From the NCBI RefSeq assembly GCF_009455685.1, contig NZ_QPES01000001.1, forward strand, positions 124,001 through 188,000: a stretch of 64,000 bases of DNA, read 5' to 3'. The position numbers were made by a program, and so were the translations under genes. Shown here piece by piece: positions 48,297 to 57,420 of this stretch. How positions within the stretch are numbered: the first letter of the stretch is position 1; each line of letters starts with the position of its first letter. The DNA comes from Paraburkholderia hayleyella (GTDB taxonomy: Bacteria; Pseudomonadota; Gammaproteobacteria; Burkholderiales; Burkholderiaceae). Below the pieces are notes generated by a model. It did not search any database. It was not told the origin of the DNA and saw only the letters and a program-made list of their open reading frames with translations.

Positions 48297-49889
48297 CTAG
48301 ACGCCTTGCCCGTTGAGAATATCGGCTTGCGATTCACGCTCATCGAGATACCCGGTGCGATAGCCGGTGTGCACGCCCCAGTAGTAAAAGACCAGCGAGC
48401 AGACAATCACGAGCAACATGTCCCAGCCGTACGGCAAGATGCCCCGGCCGCCAAACTCCTTGCTACCGGTGAGTGACAGCAACGCCATCGTCGGCAAATA
48501 GGCCACCAGCCACCATGCGGCTTTCAGATCACGGCTCCAGCCTTCGAACCCGGATTTCGCCTGGAAATAGAAATACACGGGCAGCGCAACAATCATCAGC
48601 AAGATGATTTCGCCAGTCAGCGGCCATCGGGCCCAATACAGCACCAGCGACGCGCAGACAAAAGCAAACGGCGCGATCAGCGACATACCCGGAATGCGCA
48701 GCGGACGCTCGATATCCGTTGCGGCACGGCGCAGCGCCATCAGACTAATGGGGCCGGTGAGGTAAGAGATCACGGTTGCCACCGAAATCACCGCTGCGAG
48801 CGAACTCCAGCCCCGGAAAAAGAACAGGAAGACAAACGAAACCAGCAAGTTGAACCACATCGCCTGACGCGGCACACCATAAAACGGATGCACGTTGCCG
48901 AACATCCTGGGCATCGTGTTATTGCGCTCCATCGCGTAGATCATGCGGGTCGTCGTCGCCATGTACGTCGTACCCGTGCCGCTTGGACTCACGAACGCGT
49001 CGATGTACAGCAAGATAGCGAGCCAGTTCAAATTCAAGGCAATTGCCAGCTCGGCGAACGGTGAGGCGAAATTGAAGTGGCTCCAGCCATTCACCACGTC
49101 GGCAGGGTTGACCGCGCCGATGTAGGCGACTTGCAGCAAGACGTAGATCACCAGCGCAATCAGGATCGAACCAATCACGGCAATCGGGACGCTTTTGCCT
49201 GGATTACGCGCCTCGCCCGCGAGGTTGATCGGGCTCTGGAAGCCATTGAAGGCGAATACGATACCGCTGGTTGCCACGGCGGTCAGCACCGACGACCAGC
49301 CATAAGGCGCGAAGGTGGCCGCTTCGCCGAAGTTCTCGTGATGAAAGCCCGTCAGCATCAGACCCGCGATCGTCGCCCCCGGAATCAGGAACTTGAACAC
49401 CGTGATCAAGCTGTTGGCGCGGGCGAAGAGCTTCACACCCCAGTAGTTCAGCAGGAAATAAATCACCACCAGCGCCGCCGATAACAAGAGCCCGGGCGTG
49501 GTGAGCGAGCCATCGATAAAGAGCTCACGCGCCCAGTCGTAGGGCCAGGTGCTCATGTATTGGATCGACGCTTCGGCCTCGATCGGAATCACCGAAACAA
49601 TCGCAATCCAGTTGGCCCACGCGCTGATAAAGCCCACCAACGCGCCGTGTGAATAGCGTGCGTAGCGCACCATACCGCCCGATTCGGGGAACATCGCGCC
49701 CAGTTCGGCATAGGCCAGCGCGATCGACAAGATCACCACAGCACCGATCACCCAGGCGCAAATTGCGGCAGGCCCGGCGATTTTCGCCGCCTTCCAGGCG
49801 CCAAACAGCCAGCCCGATCCAATGATCGAACCGAGCCCGGTCAACATCAGCGCAAACGGCCCGATGTTCCGTTGAATAGAACTTTTCAC
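48297..49889 (-). CDS. APC-superfamily amino acid permease
   Basis: This 530-residue inner-membrane protein has about 13 hydrophobic segments. The first, LTGLGSIIGSGWLFGAW, carries the unwound Gly-rich substrate site of APC transporters. GEARNPGKSVPIAVIGS is the typical loop after TM6. It imports an amino acid or related compound with protons. The substrate is not determinable. About 445 bp lie between its start and the cold-shock gene. Confidence 0.9.
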   Translation of the reverse strand: MKSSIQRNIGPFALMLTGLGSIIGSGWLFGAWKAAKIAGPAAICAWVIGAVVILSIALAYAELGAMFPESGGMVRYARYSHGALVGFISAWANWIAIVSVIPIEAEASIQYMSTWPYDWARELFIDGSLTTPGLLLSAALVVIYFLLNYWGVKLFARANSLITVFKFLIPGATIAGLMLTGFHHENFGEAATFAPYGWSSVLTAVATSGIVFAFNGFQSPINLAGEARNPGKSVPIAVIGSILIALVIYVLLQVAYIGAVNPADVVNGWSHFNFASPFAELAIALNLNWLAILLYIDAFVSPSGTGTTYMATTTRMIYAMERNNTMPRMFGNVHPFYGVPRQAMWFNLLVSFVFLFFFRGWSSLAAVISVATVISYLTGPISLMALRRAATDIERPLRIPGMSLIAPFAFVCASLVLYWARWPLTGEIILLMIVALPVYFYFQAKSGFEGWSRDLKAAWWLVAYLPTMALLSLTGSKEFGGRGILPYGWDMLLVIVCSLVFYYWGVHTGYRTGYLDERESQADILNGQGV

Positions 49890-50159
49890 TTCTTCTCCTG
49901 TATCAAAAACATGTCGTCACCGTGCTACGTCGCCTCATGGCGCAAAAGGACTGATGACGGGCAGCATGGACGGGAGTTCAGAACAGGGGAGAGAAATCCG
50001 GACAGGGCACAACCGCCACGCGGCGCGTAGTTTAACGACTGCTTCAAGCAAATGTAGCTAAATTACGGGTTCTCCCTGGTAAAAAAATCCTCTAGACGAA
50101 AGATTTGTAAGAAGAAATGACTTGTTACAGGAAAACCTTGTAAAGATTTGCAGATACTG

Positions 50160-50188
50160 TTGACCTTCTCTCGAAATCCCCGTATAAA
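50160..50188 (+). promoter_or_regulatory. sigma-70 promoter of the cold-shock gene and long 5' leader
   Basis: TTGACC (50160-50165), a 17-bp spacer, and TATAAA (50183-50188). Transcription would start near 50195, leaving a leader of about 140 nt before the ATG, typical of cold-shock mRNAs whose leader folds differently with temperature. Confidence 0.75.
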
Positions 50189-50334
50189 GTCCGGGCAGGA
50201 TTTCAAGCGGCGAGTGAATTGGTCTTTCGTAGTTCGCCCATCAACGGTACTCCGGTTGGTCCTATTACCCCTTCCTTGATTTTCATGCACCCACGGGCTT
50301 CGGCCTTATTCACCATTATTTAGGAACAAGTAAC

Positions 50335-50538
50335 ATGGAAACCGGTACCGTCAAGTGGTTCAATGACGCAAAGGGCTTTGGCTTTATCACGCCTGACGGC
50401 GGTGGCGAAGATCTGTTCGCGCATTTCTCTGAAATCCGCGCAGAAGGCTTCAAGACACTGCAAGAAAATCAAAAGGTTACGTTTGAAGTTAAGACGGGCC
50501 CGAAAGGCAAGCAAGCTGCAAACATCAAGCCGGTGTAA
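50335..50538 (+). CDS. cold-shock protein (CspA family)
   Basis: This 67-residue OB-fold RNA chaperone has RNP1 (KGFGFI) and RNP2 (DLFAHF) intact. It melts mRNA structure, particularly at low temperature. It begins METGTVKWFNDAKGFGFITP, the common beta-proteobacterial form, and is followed by its own terminator. The long leader supports post-transcriptional control. Confidence 0.97.
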   Translation: METGTVKWFNDAKGFGFITPDGGGEDLFAHFSEIRAEGFKTLQENQKVTFEVKTGPKGKQAANIKPV

Positions 50539-50601
50539 GCAGGCGCTTCCTTTTCTGGGTGCCTGATGCCTCGCTTTGGCGAGGTATTAGTATCCGGTTA
50601 T

Positions 50602-50639
50602 AAAAAAGCCGCTCCACATTTTGTGGCGCGGCTTTTTTT
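50602..50639 (+). terminator. rho-independent terminator of the cold-shock gene
   Basis: AAAAAGCCGC-CCACA pairs with TGTGG-GCGGC (one mismatch), followed by T7. Confidence 0.92.
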
Positions 50640-50763
50640 ATTTTTCCCATACTTTTTAATTACATTAAAATAACACGGTCATGCGAAATGCATTATTTCC
50701 TATATGCGCCTGCCTACTGAAGCCAGCAATAACTATTTTTAACAAATTAATGACCGTTTAAAA

Positions 50764-52020
50764 TCACTGGAATATCCGTTTGGCGTGTATGCCGAGGCCT
50801 GTCGCCACGCTGGCCAAACGGTCGCCAAAAACCGGCTGCGCCTGCGGCAATGCCGCCGCCAGCGCCCCTGACAGGAAAGCAAGCCCGGTTGAGCCGCCTG
50901 TGAAGTAGATCGCATTCACGTCCGCCGTACTCACTCCCGCCCTCTGCACTGTGTCGCGCGCGGCTTGCACAATGCGCTGGGTTTCGTCCTGTCCCGCCAA
51001 AATCAGTTGCGCCTCATCAAACGGCAAGCACAAGTCATCTTCGAGCAACGCCAGATCAATCGTCGTTTCGCCGCCTGCGGCAATGCCGATCTTGGCTTCT
51101 TCCGCACGGGCGGCGAGTGCATGCCCAAGACGCTGGTCGACAATGCGCATGAGCCGATCGTGATGGCGCACATTGGTGAAAAGATGCCTCATCAACGTCA
51201 GTTCGCTCACCCGCTTCGGCGCGTACACCGTATTGATCAGGTGCCATGTCGCAAGGTCGAAATAAACCCGGTTCGGTACTTCACGGCCCTCGGGATCCAG
51301 CGCCTGATAACCCACTTCACGCAAAATCGTGTTCAGCTCGACACGCCGGTCGAAATCCGTTCCCGCGACGTGAACCCCGTGGTGCGCTAGCACATCGTCT
51401 TTCCGCTCGACACGTTTCATCCGCTCTGGGCCGACTCGCACCAGTGAGAAATCCGACGTGCCGCCACCGATATCCGCCACCAGCACCAGCTCTTCCTGAG
51501 TCAGTTTCGACTCGTAATCGAACGCGGCGGCAATCGGCTCGTACTGAAAGTGAATCTCATGCAACCCCACCGCCTGCGCCGCCGCTTCAAGCTGCTGCTG
51601 CGCGAGATGATCGGCCCGCGGATCGTCATCGACAAAAAAGACCGGGCGGCCCAGCACCGCGCGCTCAATCGGCATACCGGTGCAAGCTTCAGCCTGGCGC
51701 TTCAGATGACCAATAAAAAGCGCGATGACATCCGTGTATTTGATCGCCGAACCATCGCCAAGATCGGTCATGTTGTCAGCCAGCGCCGAGCCCAGGATGC
51801 TCTTCATCGAACGCATCAGACGCCCGTCGAAACCATCGATATAAGCTTCCAGCGCGGCACGCCCAAATGCCTGAGTGTGTTCGTCCGTGTTAAAAAAAAC
51901 CGCAGTGGGCAGCGTCGTGTACGCGTCTTCCACGGGAGCGAGAACCAGCTGTGACACCTCGCCCACCGGCACCGCGACAGCCGAATTGGATGTGCCGAAA
52001 TCAATCGCGCAATAGGTCAT
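50764..52020 (-). CDS. Hsp70-family ATPase without substrate domain (YegD-like)
   Basis: This 418-residue protein consists of the actin/Hsp70 nucleotide-binding fold only: phosphate-1 CAIDFGTSNSAVAV, phosphate-2 VLVADIGGGTSDFSLV and adenosine motif IYFTGGSTGLAFLSG. The peptide-binding domain of DnaK is absent, as in YegD. It is probably a specialised chaperone-like ATPase, and the client is unknown. Confidence 0.9.
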   Translation of the reverse strand: MTYCAIDFGTSNSAVAVPVGEVSQLVLAPVEDAYTTLPTAVFFNTDEHTQAFGRAALEAYIDGFDGRLMRSMKSILGSALADNMTDLGDGSAIKYTDVIALFIGHLKRQAEACTGMPIERAVLGRPVFFVDDDPRADHLAQQQLEAAAQAVGLHEIHFQYEPIAAAFDYESKLTQEELVLVADIGGGTSDFSLVRVGPERMKRVERKDDVLAHHGVHVAGTDFDRRVELNTILREVGYQALDPEGREVPNRVYFDLATWHLINTVYAPKRVSELTLMRHLFTNVRHHDRLMRIVDQRLGHALAARAEEAKIGIAAGGETTIDLALLEDDLCLPFDEAQLILAGQDETQRIVQAARDTVQRAGVSTADVNAIYFTGGSTGLAFLSGALAAALPQAQPVFGDRLASVATGLGIHAKRIFQ

Positions 52021-52180
52021 GGCATGACAAAAAAGAAAAGAATTACCGCGTCTGGCTAATGCGGATAGAGATAGAAATAAGAGCGGCTTTGTAACACAGA
52101 AACACCGTCTGCTTCAATTTGGCGGCGGTGCCATTGGGGAGATCCATTTTGCAAAAAGAGACTCAATGGCCTGCAAAATA

Positions 52181-52215
52181 AAAAACGCGTGGAATCGACT
52201 ACACCACGCGTTTTT
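52181..52215 (-). terminator. rho-independent terminator of the nitroreductase gene
   Basis: AAAAACGCGTGG (52181-52192) pairs with CCACGCGTTTTT (52204-52215). It is symmetrical, so it could act on either strand. Confidence 0.85.
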
Positions 52216-52272
52216 GCCCCTCACCTATTCATGCGCACGCTTTAAAGCCTATTCAATGGCTTTACGTTGCGC

Positions 52273-52866
52273 TTAAAACGCCTTTTTCCAGGCGCTTTGG
52301 TATGCGACCTCACCCAGCGGGAAACGGGTGCGTACCGATTTTTCGCGCTCGCGCAAAACCGGATCCAGCTTCTCGACGTCGCCATAGTGGCCTAACGAAA
52401 TCATCGCCAGCACATCGACATCCGCTGGAAGCGAGAACACCGTGCGAAATGCCGCAGCATCAAACCCACCCATCTGGTGCGCCGCCAGGCCCAGCGCGTG
52501 CGCCTGCAAAACCAGCGACATGGCAGCAGCACCCGCGTCATAAGCAGCGCTCCGGTTCACTTCGCCCTTGTTTGTCAGCGTATGCGTAGTCACAGCGATC
52601 AGCACGGGAACAGGCGCGTTCCAGTCCTGATTGAACGGCACAAGCGTGGCGAACGCCTGTTTAAAAGCGACTTCGTCAGCGCTGCGATCGAAGACGATAA
52701 AACGCCATGGCTGCGCGTTGTACGACGAAGGCGCCCAACGCGCGGCTTCGAGCACCGCGTGCAGATGCTCGCGGCTAACAGGCTCACTGGAATAGGCACG
52801 CGGACTCCAGCGGCCCGCGATCAGTTCATGGACAGGCACAGCGGTCGGAGCAGATTTATTGGTCAT
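52273..52866 (-). CDS. nitroreductase family protein
   Basis: This is a 197-residue FMN-dependent oxidoreductase. N-terminal RWSPRAYSSEPVSREHL and ARWAPSSYNAQPWRFIVF supply the flavin phosphate and ring contacts. Members reduce nitro-aromatics, quinones or enones with NAD(P)H. There is no functional partner nearby. Confidence 0.92.
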   Translation of the reverse strand: MTNKSAPTAVPVHELIAGRWSPRAYSSEPVSREHLHAVLEAARWAPSSYNAQPWRFIVFDRSADEVAFKQAFATLVPFNQDWNAPVPVLIAVTTHTLTNKGEVNRSAAYDAGAAAMSLVLQAHALGLAAHQMGGFDAAAFRTVFSLPADVDVLAMISLGHYGDVEKLDPVLREREKSVRTRFPLGEVAYQSAWKKAF

Positions 52867-53162
52867 TGAGGTCTCTCGGTCGAAATGCGTCTATCGAAGG
52901 GCTCACGGCTTAACACCCGGGGGCACATAGCATAACCGGACATCGGGCCAGGTGTGAGGGGAAAGCAAATTGGAAAGAGAACGCGTCGATTTTTATTTTT
53001 TAACCTTTTTGCGATTTATATCGCCTGCGTAATTAGCAGTATCAGGAGGAATTTTTGCGCTAAAACCAAGCTACATTTCGTGATCCTGCGGTTTGATGGT
53101 TTATTCCGCATCACTAACAACGGGCCGAGGCAAAGCGTCCGCTGTCGCTGGGAGAGCTTGTC
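52867..53162 (+). promoter_or_regulatory. upstream region of the RHS gene
   Basis: The middle of this stretch (52970-53080) is AT-rich, in contrast to both neighbours. GGGAGAG at 53150-53156 is the ribosome site for the GTG at 53163. No specific promoter was resolved. Confidence 0.4.
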
Positions 53163-55397
53163 GTGAGTCGCCGCCGGTCGCATTTTGTTTCCGCTGCTTC
53201 AAACCCGTTCTCTTTTACTTTTTCTCTTCCCCTACTCGCACAACTGCTGCTGGCGTTTGCCCTGCTCCTCAGCGTCACCCCCGTCCAGGCCGACTGCTTC
53301 GACCTCTACGCGCAGTCCGGCGCGCGTCCCGGTACCGCCTCCTGTCCCAGCGATGTCGCCAGCAACACCCCCGGCGGCATGGGCCACTACGCCTGCCTCA
53401 ACGACCTCGCCGCCATCCACCGCTACTGCCGCACCCCCAGCCCCGTCCTGCCTGAAACCAGTTGCCCCATCGCCGATCCGGTCTATCCCGGCACCGGCGT
53501 CACCACCCTCGAAGAAACCGATTACGCCACCGGCGATGAACCGCCCGTCGTGTTCCAGCGCCAATACCGCTCCGCCGCCCTGCGGCCCGGCACCTCGTCC
53601 AGCGGCGCAGGCAGCGCATTCGGCGCGGGCTGGTCGCATAACTGGCAGCGCCGCCTCGACCTGGCCGCCTCCTCCTCCGCTGCACCGCGCATCACCGCAT
53701 GGCGCGATAACGGCATGCCGGTCACGTTCAGCCCGTCCGCTGGCCTCTGGCGTCTCACCCGTGGCACAGGCTGGCTGCTCGCGCGCAGCGGCAACGACTG
53801 GACGCTGACCAACGCCCGCACCGGCAATACCGAAACCTATTCCCCCCATGGCGTGCTGCGCTCAGTGCGCACCGTCAACGCGGTCATCACCGAACTCAGC
53901 TACAGCGATGCCCAGACCCCCGGCAACATCGCGCCCGTCCCCGGGCTGCTGACCGGGATCGACCACTACCAGTTGCAGCGCCGCTTCGCCGCCTCGTTCA
54001 GGCTCGCCTATGACGCCCAGCAGCGTCTGGTGCAGATGACCCGCCCCGACGGCGGCATCACGCGCTATGGCTATGACAGCAACGGCAACCTGAATGCCGT
54101 GACCTGGCCTGACGGCACGATCCGCCGCTACGTCTACGACGATCCGCGCTTCGTCAGCGCGCTGACCGGCGTCATCGACGAAACCGGCTCGCGCACGGCC
54201 ACCTGGACCTATGACGCAGAAGGCCGGGCCATCGCGGTCAGCCATCCGGACAGCACGCGCAATGTGCAGTTCGCGTATGGCGAGGGCCGCACGACCGTCA
54301 CCCGCAGCCAGGGCAGCACGACGCTCGACTTCAGCGCGGCAGGCGGCGTGCTGCGCCCGGACGGCAGCCGCGAGGCGCGCCTCACCTGGGACGCGGCCGG
54401 CAACCTGGGCTCACGCAGCACAGGCGAGGGCCGCCGCATCGACTACACCTACGACAGCGCGAACCGGCCCGTCCAGGTGGTGCGCCACGACACGTCCGGC
54501 ACCACGACAACCCGCGTGCGCTATGCCGATGCGCTGGGGCTGCGGCCTGCCGCCGTGGCTGAGCCGGGGATGATCCGCGCGCTGGTCTATGACGACAGCG
54601 GCAGCCTGACGGGCGTCTCGGAGCAGCCGACGACAGATCCAACCGGCGCAAGCGGCTTCGCGGCGACGGCGAGCGGCACGGCGCAGACCTATGGCATGGC
54701 CTATGACCGGCTGAACCAGCCGGTGTCCATGACACGCTACGAACAGGGCGTGCCGACTGGCCGCTGGGACTTGCGCTGGGACATGAACGGCAACCTGCGG
54801 CTGCTGGCGGGCGGGCCGGACAACGCCGTGCTGGAGATCGGGCGTGACGATGCGCACCGGGTGAACTGGATCAGCGCGGGGGACTTTTCGGTCACGCCGG
54901 TCTATGACCTGCGGGGCCGGCTGGTGCAATTCGGCTACAGCGAACGCTACGTGGCGCAGGGCGTGCAGACGTGGCGCAAGCTTGAGGTGACTTACCGCTA
55001 CGCCGCCGATGGGCGGGTGACCGAGCGTCACGCGACGGTGCGTGTGGGCCGTGGCGCGCCGGTGGCGCTGTCGCAGGCCGAGACGGATGGCTGGCTGGAT
55101 AACTACGAGGCGGGGGTGGTGCCTGCGGGGCCTCAGGCGGGATGGGGGCCGGTGGCGGATGCGCGGTCGTTGCACGCGGCGACGGGGGGCGCGGCGGCCG
55201 GGGCTGGTCCGCCGCAGGAAGCGGGGCTGGAGCCGGTTTGTGTCGAATGCATGCTGCTGCCGCATCCCGTGCTGAAGCTGGCGCCGAGGGTGTATGGGTT
55301 CATGCGGGGTTACCTGGCCGGGCTGCGCCGGGGGAGGTCAAGGTTGAGGTTGAGGGGGAGCAGTGCACGCCTGCCATGCTCGACCAGTCAACGATAA
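53163..55397 (+). CDS. Sec-exported RHS/YD-repeat protein, frame ends in a shifted tail
   Basis: Starts at a GTG with GGGAGAG upstream. A Sec signal peptide (LLAQLLLAFALLLSVTPVQA) leads into a Cys-containing region, a DUF6531-type start (PVYPGTGVTTLEETDY) and at least eight YD units (YGYDSNGNLNAVTWPDGT, YDAEGRAIAV, YDLRGRLVQF). It lacks a PAAR domain and the usual DPxGL end of RHS cores, so it is short. After Arg-Arg-Gly near 55334 the frame turns into a basic tail and stops. The toxin-like domain continues in another frame. GC content is very high up to about 55380. Confidence 0.82.
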   Translation: MSRRRSHFVSAASNPFSFTFSLPLLAQLLLAFALLLSVTPVQADCFDLYAQSGARPGTASCPSDVASNTPGGMGHYACLNDLAAIHRYCRTPSPVLPETSCPIADPVYPGTGVTTLEETDYATGDEPPVVFQRQYRSAALRPGTSSSGAGSAFGAGWSHNWQRRLDLAASSSAAPRITAWRDNGMPVTFSPSAGLWRLTRGTGWLLARSGNDWTLTNARTGNTETYSPHGVLRSVRTVNAVITELSYSDAQTPGNIAPVPGLLTGIDHYQLQRRFAASFRLAYDAQQRLVQMTRPDGGITRYGYDSNGNLNAVTWPDGTIRRYVYDDPRFVSALTGVIDETGSRTATWTYDAEGRAIAVSHPDSTRNVQFAYGEGRTTVTRSQGSTTLDFSAAGGVLRPDGSREARLTWDAAGNLGSRSTGEGRRIDYTYDSANRPVQVVRHDTSGTTTTRVRYADALGLRPAAVAEPGMIRALVYDDSGSLTGVSEQPTTDPTGASGFAATASGTAQTYGMAYDRLNQPVSMTRYEQGVPTGRWDLRWDMNGNLRLLAGGPDNAVLEIGRDDAHRVNWISAGDFSVTPVYDLRGRLVQFGYSERYVAQGVQTWRKLEVTYRYAADGRVTERHATVRVGRGAPVALSQAETDGWLDNYEAGVVPAGPQAGWGPVADARSLHAATGGAAAGAGPPQEAGLEPVCVECMLLPHPVLKLAPRVYGFMRGYLAGLRRGRSRLRLRGSSARLPCSTSQR

Positions 55398-55690
55398 ACT
55401 GGGGGCGAAATGACAATCAGCTTTCTCACACATTCCGGCATCTGGACGCCAGAAATATTCCCCGCAAGCCCGTGATGGACGCAATTGAAAAAGATTTGGC
55501 TGAAAAAGGGCATCTTTTAAAATTTGACGGTGAGGGAAAGAGTTTCGTGATATTTGTTAACAATATTCGAATTGAATATAACACTTTCAGGCTTTCTCCA
55601 ACCGAAATTCGCGTCGGGTCTATCCGGCCACCAATTAGAAAACAACCGAATATAAAATATGAGCCGTCTCCTCGATTGCCAGGAATATAA
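55331..55690 (+). pseudogene. C-terminal toxin-like domain, out of frame with the RHS gene
   Basis: From 55331 a second frame encodes an acidic linker (GEVKVEVEGEQC) and then about 100 residues of AT-rich coding DNA (INWGRNDNQLSHTFRHLDAR, later NNIRIEYNTFRLSPTEIRVG). His and Arg in SHTFRH recall RNase-type polymorphic toxins, but I cannot name a family. Adding one G to the G5 run at 55330-55334 would join it to the RHS frame. Its end overlaps the first immunity-like gene by 32 bp. It could be a recent null mutation, slippage control or a sequencing error. Confidence 0.65.
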
Positions 55691-56114
55691 CCTTCTTGAT
55701 TACTTACTCACCATCAATGAGTCAATCTATGGCCGATGGACAAAACTATGGAAGGAGCAAATTAAAATATGCAAAGTTCGAGAAATTGACACGCCGTACT
55801 ATCTTGCCATATGTCATGAAGAAAACATAGAAAAACATGGAAAATGGTCTGGAGCCTTGGCGCGCATTCTTGTTAGCATTGATGAAAATATTCCAGTAAT
55901 AATTAGCGCCTTGATTTTATCGACTGAGGAAAATTATTATGTAGATGGTTTTTCCATAGACAGAATGGATGGAGAACCCTTAAAAAAATATCCACTCCCA
56001 GGAGAAGATTTAATGATCATGGAAGCAGGAAAATGGATTGGCGGAGCAGATTTAAGACGCTTTTATGGAGAATCAGATTTACCTCCATCCGAGAAATTTG
56101 AAGATAAGTATTAG
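55659..56114 (+). CDS. family A immunity-like protein, copy A1
   Basis: This 151-residue soluble acidic protein starts inside the end of the toxin frame (32-bp overlap), the usual place of a cognate immunity gene. Family A features are EYNLLDYLLTINESIYGRW, IDRMDGEPL and a C-terminal IMEAGKWIGGADLRR. Its second half (from codon 42) is almost identical in DNA to copy A4. I recognise no named immunity family. The function is inferred from position. Confidence 0.7.
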   Translation: MSRLLDCQEYNLLDYLLTINESIYGRWTKLWKEQIKICKVREIDTPYYLAICHEENIEKHGKWSGALARILVSIDENIPVIISALILSTEENYYVDGFSIDRMDGEPLKKYPLPGEDLMIMEAGKWIGGADLRRFYGESDLPPSEKFEDKY

Positions 56115-56131
56115 TCAGCATCAGGCGATGG
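55782..56131 (+). repeat. duplicated block T, copy 1 (tail half of A1 and beyond)
   Basis: 350 bp nearly identical to 59270-59620, from GAAATTGACAC to CAGGCGATGGA, running about 17 bp past the stop codon of each gene. Confidence 0.9.
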
Positions 56132-56269
56132 ATTGATGATTAATATGCAGACAGAAGCCATGAACTATCAACCCTCTCCGGCTCCCCAGAAATATACGAA
56201 TTCACCCGAAAAAATTACCCATTTAATGTATTTTTCAAACCGGATGTTTATGGTAGTGATTTTTATTGA
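56131..56269 (+). pseudogene. 3' fragment of a family B gene
   Basis: In the correct frame this reads YADRSHELSTLSGSPEIYEF and on to VYGSDFY-stop, matching the last 45 codons of the family B genes at 57421 and 58523. The 5' three quarters are missing. The fragment begins exactly where duplicated block T ends, so the junction is a recombination scar. Confidence 0.85.
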
Positions 56270-56498
56270 CTCAGAATCTGTTACATCCGTGCTTATGTCC
56301 AACTCAAGCCTATTCAAGAAATACAGATGAGTTCAACCCGACCAGAAAAAGCATTAAAAATAGCAAAAATGCCACGCCCTCTCGCACCACACGAATACAA
56401 ACTGCTCGATTTTTTGCTTGAAGTAAACGAACCACTATATGGAAAATGGACCAGGCAATGGAGAGATCAAATTAAAACATGCCAGGTCAAGGAAATTG
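56180..56498 (+). repeat. duplicated block H, copy 1
   Basis: 319 bp spanning the end of a family B gene, the spacer and the head of a family A gene. Nearly identical to 58958-59276 and similar to 57856-58172. Confidence 0.92.
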
Positions 56499-56815
56499 GT
56501 GATCCGTATTTTTTAGCAGTCTGCCATACAGATGAAATAGAAAAAATAGGGCAAGAAACATTAACTTTAGGACGGGATTTGATCGGCATCGATGGCCACG
56601 CTCCCGTTCTGATTTATGCAGTAATATTAAAAACACCAGACAACTACCATGTTGATATATTTTCGATAGACAGGATGGACGGAGAGCCATTAATAAATTA
56701 CCCAAATCAAGACGATAAATTAATGATTATGGAGGCAGGGATTCGCATTGGCGGCGCAGATCTACGGTGTGTATTTGAGGAAACACCTCACTCTCCGCCA
56801 TGGCGATTAATTTAA
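56327..56815 (+). CDS. family A immunity-like protein, copy A2
   Basis: 162 residues from the first ATG. Met15 (MPRPLAPHEYK, at 56369) aligns with the starts of A1 and A3 and may be the true start. The first half is nearly identical to A4 and close to A3. The second half (GDPYFLAVCHTDEIEKIGQE) differs from A1. Probably an immunity paralogue for a different toxin variant. Confidence 0.68.
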   Translation: MSSTRPEKALKIAKMPRPLAPHEYKLLDFLLEVNEPLYGKWTRQWRDQIKTCQVKEIGDPYFLAVCHTDEIEKIGQETLTLGRDLIGIDGHAPVLIYAVILKTPDNYHVDIFSIDRMDGEPLINYPNQDDKLMIMEAGIRIGGADLRCVFEETPHSPPWRLI

Positions 56816-56967
56816 ATAGCAATATTAAGATTTAAAATAATCAGACCCAGGATATTCCAGAAATGGGTATGAGAACGGAAGAAAAAAGAGGCGATCACCT
56901 GAAGGATGAGTAATTTGCGGCTAGCTGGTCAAAATCTGGAGAATGGATTGGATTTAGGAGAAGTTAA

Positions 56968-57228
56968 ATGTTTAAACTAGTATTTGAATATGTTGGAGAT
57001 GTTCGAGCAGCTCATCCATATTATTATGTTTACACATCCGGTCAGACGGGAAAGTACCAACGAGATCCATTTTTGGAAATCGCTACCGAAAAAGACAAAA
57101 ATCTTTACATAACAATTGAGGCCAGAAAAAATTCTCTTCGCCTCAGCGCTGATCAATGGAATGAAATATTGGAAAAAGCTCGCTCCTATCATTTTGAAAT
57201 TATTTCAAAAAATGAAGAATGGCCATAA
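56968..57228 (+). CDS. family C small protein, copy C1
   Basis: This is an 86-residue acidic protein after a GGAG-like site. It shares a pattern with C2 and C3: an N-terminal LVFEYVGDVRAAHPYYYVY strand, a middle FLEIATEKDKNLYITIEA, and a C-terminal helix WNEILEKARSYHFEI. No named family is recognised. Array context suggests an immunity function. Confidence 0.65.
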   Translation: MFKLVFEYVGDVRAAHPYYYVYTSGQTGKYQRDPFLEIATEKDKNLYITIEARKNSLRLSADQWNEILEKARSYHFEIISKNEEWP

Positions 57229-57420
57229 ATTTTTATGCACGAAATAAAAACACTATTTTTATTAGCACATAGAACCGACCTCCATAATTTATTAAGGTGA
57301 AGATGCTTTTAATCCTTATTTTTACACACGGGGACAATCATCATAAAATCCATGAAACTGTTTTTAACCATGGCCGAATCAAATCTGTATCGAGCGCGTT
57401 AAAAACAAGGTTGAGATAAC

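Noticed and set aside
54411..55265. 284-codon antisense Arg/His-rich frame within the RHS gene
   Set aside because: Antisense to YD repeats, with composition set by GC-rich codons and no motif.
56133..56330. 65-codon frame at the B-gene fragment, repeated at 58923-59108
   Set aside because: It is the wrong frame of the family B 3' end; the real frame there reads the B tail.
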